Origin: an uncultured Lentisphaeria bacterium
GTDB taxonomy: Bacteria > Verrucomicrobiota > Lentisphaeria > Victivallales > UBA1829
Assembly (NCBI GenBank): GCA_905211485.1
Contig: CAJMAW010000026.1
Location: 1 to 27,447, forward strand
Length of the DNA: 27,447 nt
Direction: 5' to 3'
Positions 24,335 through 27,447 of this stretch are shown one piece after another (the first letter of the stretch is position 1; each line of letters begins with the position of its first letter). The position numbers were made by a program, and so were the translations under genes. The notes below the pieces were generated by a model, which saw only the letters and a list, made by a program, of their open reading frames with translations, was not told the DNA's origin and did no database searches.

Positions 24335-24964
24335 ATGAAACCGACAAAAGGCATTCCGGCACGGACAATTGAACGCATGGTTTTATATAAACGCCTTCTG
24401 GCCGATCTGCAGTCGAAAGGCCAGCGGACGCTGTTTTCCCACCAGCTGGCTGCGCTGGCTCACAATACGTCGGCGCAGGTCCGGAGGGATCTGATGACGA
24501 TCGGGCATGGCGGAAGTCCGCGCAAGGGTTATGATGTTGCGGAACTGATCCGGAAAATCTCGGAGATCCTCGACGGTTCAAATGACCGGATCATCGCGCT
24601 GGTCGGGGTCGGCAATCTCGGGCGTGCCATTCTTTCCTATTTCACATACCGCCACCCCGGGCTGACCATTGTGGCGGCGTTTGACAGCGACGATGCGAAA
24701 GTGAACCGCGTCATTTCCGGCTGCCGCTGCTATCACATCAGCAGCTTTGAGGAAAAGGTGAAGGAGCTCGGGATCAATCTCGGGATCATCACCGTTCCTG
24801 CGTCCCATGCGCAGGAGACTGCGGACCGGATGGTGGCGGCGGGAGTCAAGGGGATTCTGAATTTTGCTCCCGTCCCGCTGAAACTTCCCGATGACGTTTT
24901 CGCGGACCGGATCGACATCGCCAGCTCGCTTGAGAAACTCGCCTATTTCGCGGACCGCCGCTGA
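24335..24964 (+). CDS. rex: Redox-sensing transcriptional repressor Rex
   Basis: A 209-residue protein. Residues 10-75 form the winged helix, with the recognition segment AQVRRDLMTIGHGGSPRKGY that fits Rex (usual form VRRDLSYFGEFGKRGVGY). Residues 85-190 form the Rossmann part with the NAD-binding G91-V-G-N-L-G96, then FDSDDAKV, and end with the domain-swapped helix. Rex dimers bind DNA at high NAD+ and leave it when NADH rises. The ATG is preceded by GGAG about 11 bases upstream. An operator of its own kind overlaps its promoter, and NADH-linked genes follow, as in many anaerobes. The downstream nuoE-like gene starts about 230 bases later without a clear promoter. Confidence 0.95.
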   Translation: MKPTKGIPARTIERMVLYKRLLADLQSKGQRTLFSHQLAALAHNTSAQVRRDLMTIGHGGSPRKGYDVAELIRKISEILDGSNDRIIALVGVGNLGRAILSYFTYRHPGLTIVAAFDSDDAKVNRVISGCRCYHISSFEEKVKELGINLGIITVPASHAQETADRMVAAGVKGILNFAPVPLKLPDDVFADRIDIASSLEKLAYFADRR

Positions 24965-25193
24965 GGCTGAGAGGGAGAAGTACGGGATTTTCGTGAAGAA
25001 GAATCCGGGAAGACGTGTCGATGCACCTGTCGTTTCGATGTTTTGAAGTTTCGATATTCCGGTCGTTTCAGGCTTCCGGTCGGAGGAGGGGGAGACAAAA
25101 CGGCCTTCTTTTTTCAGGCCGCGCTGTTGTAAAACTCTGTTTTCCCGTGCCGGTGACGCCTGAAGAATGAGGGGAAAGGAGTCGTTGGGGAAG

Positions 25194-25718
25194 ATGCCGG
25201 AGGAAAGCAAAAGACGGCTCGAAACCCTGCTGGAAAAGTATAAAACCGACAGGAGCGCCGGACTGCTCGGCGTCCTTCAGGAGATCCAGGAGCAGGAAGG
25301 CTGCCTCACTCAGGAGGCCATGAGGGAGACGGCACGGATTCTCGGGATTCCCCTCAGCAGCGTTTACGGGACCGCAAGTTTCTATCCTCAGTTCCAGTTC
25401 CATGAAAAGGGCCGCTATCACTTCCGGGTCTGCCGCGGGACGGCCTGCCATCTGAAAGGCTCTTCCGCTCTGCTCCGCGAACTGGAAAAACAGCTGGGCA
25501 TCCTGCCGGGAGAGGTGACTTCGGACGGCCTTTTCAGTCTGGACGCCGTCCCCTGCCTCGGCGCCTGCGCGCTTTCTCCGGCGCTGGAACTGAATGGAGA
25601 CATCCTTCCTGAAGTCACTCCGGAAAAACTGACAGGAATCCTTGAAGAATGCCGGAAAGGAGAAAGGCGGAGCCCCCATGGACAGCAGCCACCGCTCTCA
25701 GAACCAGAAGAAATATGA
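25194..25718 (+). CDS. NuoE-like [2Fe-2S] subunit (hydrogenase or NADH-dehydrogenase type)
   Basis: A 174-residue protein of the NuoE/HndA/HydC family. A helical N-terminal part (ESKRRLETLLEKYKTD, LLGVLQEIQEQEGCLTQEA) leads to the thioredoxin-like ferredoxin fold with the cluster ligands C80-x4-C85 (CRGTAC) and C121-x3-C125 (CLGAC). It carries a [2Fe-2S] cluster and passes electrons between the NADH/FMN subunit and partners. The end is longer than usual by about 20 residues and overlaps the start of the nuoF-like gene by 41 bases, so the two are surely coupled. The start is uncertain: an ATG at 25167 gives nine more residues, and neither has a good ribosome site. Rex lies upstream, which fits redox control. 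Confidence 0.9.
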   Translation: MPEESKRRLETLLEKYKTDRSAGLLGVLQEIQEQEGCLTQEAMRETARILGIPLSSVYGTASFYPQFQFHEKGRYHFRVCRGTACHLKGSSALLRELEKQLGILPGEVTSDGLFSLDAVPCLGACALSPALELNGDILPEVTPEKLTGILEECRKGERRSPHGQQPPLSEPEEI

Positions 25719-27447
25719 TCCTGTTTCCGCCGCCGGACTGCTTTCCTTTGAATCGGTCCGGTCCCTTCTGGCGGATGATTCCTCCATCACTGTTCCGGCC
25801 TCTGTTTCGGCGTCGGCGGGGGAAGGGTCTTTTCCGGGAATCTCCTCTTTATCGGGATCAGACTTTTCCGCCCTTTCCACCTCCGGGCTTCTGGAGTCCA
25901 TGGAAGAAGACACGGGCGCGGAGAAACGCATTCTCATCACGGTGGCGCTCTCCTGTTCCGCGGCAGGAGCGGGCGCGGAGAAAACATTCAAGGCGGTGGG
26001 GGAGTATCTTCTTGCGCAGCATTGCGTGAATGCCGTTCTTCTGCCGGCGGGGTCGGACGGGTTTCTTTCGGGAGCTCCAGTTCTGTCCATCCGTTTTCCC
26101 GGGCGGACGGCTCTGGTCTATCACCGGATCACGCCGGAAAAGGTGCCGTCTCTTCTGTCCGCGCTGTTTTCCGCCGTTTCCGTTTCCGGAGCCGGGCAGC
26201 ACTTCGGGGAGCCGCTTTTCCCTCCTGCGGAATCTCTGTTCGGGCAGAAACGCGATCCTCTGGCCCGTCCCTGGGAGGGAGTTCCTTTTCTGGAAGATCA
26301 TCCTTTCTACAGCGGACAGGTCCGGGTGCTTTCCCGGGACTGGGACGCAGTGAATGCGTCCCAGCTCTTTCCTGTGCTTTCCCGAGGCGGTTACCGGGCG
26401 TTTGCAAGGGTGGTCCATCTGATGACGCCTTCGGAGGTCTGTGCCGAACTGGAGGCAGCCGGCCTGCGCGGCCGCGGCGGAGCGGGATTCCCGACGGGGA
26501 GGAAATGGCGTGCTGTATTGAATGCGCGCAGTTCCCGGAAATATGTCGTCTGCAATGCCGATGAAGGAGATCCCTGTTCGCTGGTCGACCGCGCCCTGCT
26601 GGAAAATTCCCCCCATCTGGTTCTGGAGGGTCTGGCGATCGCGGCCTATGCCTGCGGCGCCTCGCGCGGATGCGTCTATCTCAGGCCGGGGAACACACTG
26701 GCATTCCGGCGTCTGGAGGAGGCACTCCAGGAACTGAGGGGAAACGGACTCCTCGGGGAGAACATTCTGGACAGCGGATTTGATCTGAAGATCGTCATCC
26801 GGAAAAGCGGCGGAGCGTTTGTCTGCGGGGAGGAAAGCGCGCTGATCGCCGGGATTGAAGGGCGCCGCGCAATGCCCTCTCCGCGTCCGCCTTATCCTTC
26901 GGAGCGCGGTTTGTACGGGAAGCCCACCGCCGTGAACAATGTCGAGACGCTTGCGCAGGTGCCGGGAATTCTCTTCGGCGCTTCATTTCAGTCCATTTTT
27001 TCTTCCGGAAGGGATTCCTCCGGGGAAGGCGGCGGAGAAAGGACAGCAGATCGCAAGGAAGACAGGCCACGGGAAAATCATCCGGGCCCTTCCGGACGAA
27101 AAAGAGGATTCCGGAACACAAAGCTCTTTTCCCTTTCCGGAGACATTGCCAGACCGGGAATCATCGAAGTTCCGATGGGCATCACGCTGCGGGAGATCGT
27201 CTACGGCATCGGAGGCGGCGTGACGGGCGGGACACGCTGCAAGGCCGTCCAGATCGGCGGTCCTTCCGGCGGCTGTCTGACCGAAAAAGATCTTGACCTG
27301 CCCCTTGATTTCGACTCCCTCAAGAAAGTCGGCGCAATGATCGGTTCCGGCGGCCTTGTCGTCATGAACGACAAAACCTGCATGGTCGAAGTTGCACGCT
27401 TCTTCATGCACTTCACCCAGAACGAATCCTGCGGCAAGTGCACCACC
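25678..27447 (+). CDS. NuoF/HydB-like NADH-binding flavoprotein, cut by the window edge
   Basis: The frame is open for 590 codons to the right edge and has no stop in the window. Residues 1-80 are Ser-rich. Residues 83-165 look like the thioredoxin-like domain of HydB/HndC proteins but keep only C93 of the usual four cysteines. From about 235 the NuoF core begins: GLRGRGGAGFPTGRKW (262-277) for FMN, VCNADEGDPCSLVDRALLE (291-309), SGGAFVCGEESALI (377-390) for NADH, and TAVNNVETLAQVPG. A low-complexity insert lies at about 443-478. The last residues, SCGKCTT, begin the [4Fe-4S] ligand motif CGKCxxC. It should oxidise or reduce NAD(H) and pass electrons through FMN and Fe-S clusters to a catalytic subunit beyond the window, probably a hydrogenase. 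GGAG stands five bases before the ATG. It overlaps the nuoE-like gene. Confidence 0.92.
   Translation, partial: MDSSHRSQNQKKYDPVSAAGLLSFESVRSLLADDSSITVPASVSASAGEGSFPGISSLSGSDFSALSTSGLLESMEEDTGAEKRILITVALSCSAAGAGAEKTFKAVGEYLLAQHCVNAVLLPAGSDGFLSGAPVLSIRFPGRTALVYHRITPEKVPSLLSALFSAVSVSGAGQHFGEPLFPPAESLFGQKRDPLARPWEGVPFLEDHPFYSGQVRVLSRDWDAVNASQLFPVLSRGGYRAFARVVHLMTPSEVCAELEAAGLRGRGGAGFPTGRKWRAVLNARSSRKYVVCNADEGDPCSLVDRALLENSPHLVLEGLAIAAYACGASRGCVYLRPGNTLAFRRLEEALQELRGNGLLGENILDSGFDLKIVIRKSGGAFVCGEESALIAGIEGRRAMPSPRPPYPSERGLYGKPTAVNNVETLAQVPGILFGASFQSIFSSGRDSSGEGGGERTADRKEDRPRENHPGPSGRKRGFRNTKLFSLSGDIARPGIIEVPMGITLREIVYGIGGGVTGGTRCKAVQIGGPSGGCLTEKDLDLPLDFDSLKKVGAMIGSGGLVVMNDKTCMVEVARFFMHFTQNESCGKCTT

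Noticed and set aside
26022..26564. Second-frame plus-strand open frame within the nuoF-like gene
   Set aside because: Ser/Gly/Arg-rich shadow; the NuoF motifs are in the frame that starts at 25678.

Overview
The window most resembles a chromosome segment of a PVC-group bacterium, probably Lentisphaerota (Victivallis-like). The signs are a secreted pseudopilin with the FTLIELLVVIAIIGLL start and a C-terminal DGH motif, a membrane Ser/Thr kinase with a periplasmic tail, a membrane-anchored protein with squalene-cyclase-type repeats, a Rex repressor beside NuoE/NuoF-type redox subunits, and several lone lipoproteins. This assignment is inference from protein style; no rRNA or marker gene was available. 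Most of the window is GC-rich and coding on both strands, with long antisense shadow frames.

Layout. 246-5117 (all minus): TPR protein, a 29-codon bS22/COX24-type basic microprotein, a GYF/RDD membrane protein, and a translationally coupled flavin reductase-SixA phosphatase pair. 5370-7343 (plus): the anchored cyclase-repeat protein with its own promoter and a strong terminator. 7345-8053: gene-poor, with terminator-like hairpins and the tail of an IS3-type transposase, next to tRNA-Val(CAC). 8242-11686: a half-length solute-binding lipoprotein and, divergently, the Ser/Thr kinase. 11819-14353 (minus): a drug-resistance-type cassette marR-MATE-GNAT, whose promoter contains a perfect 18-bp palindrome. 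14400-17870: a visibly AT-richer stretch with a wrecked IS5-family element, a stray gene tail, and an AraC regulator followed by an MFS transporter, probably acquired. 17967-22351 (minus): serine beta-lactamase-like hydrolase, pseudopilin, lipoprotein and an anchored jelly-roll-like protein. 22540-27447 (plus): cinA, rex, nuoE-like and nuoF-like genes; the last runs off the right edge.

The clearest functional unit is rex-nuoE-nuoF. Rex senses NADH/NAD+, and a TGTGA-N6-TCACA Rex-type site sits just after the -10 box of rex. The NuoE and NuoF-like proteins look like the diaphorase part of an NADH-dependent, perhaps electron-bifurcating, [FeFe]-hydrogenase or a similar complex; the catalytic subunit would lie beyond the right edge. 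The NuoF-like protein has an N-terminal thioredoxin-like domain that has lost nearly all its expected Fe-S cysteines. No CRISPR array, prophage or wholly new defence system was seen. The points most worth a second look are that domain, the cyclase-repeat protein with a TonB-like N-terminus, the one-lobed binding protein, the microprotein, and the well-resolved MarR and Rex operators.
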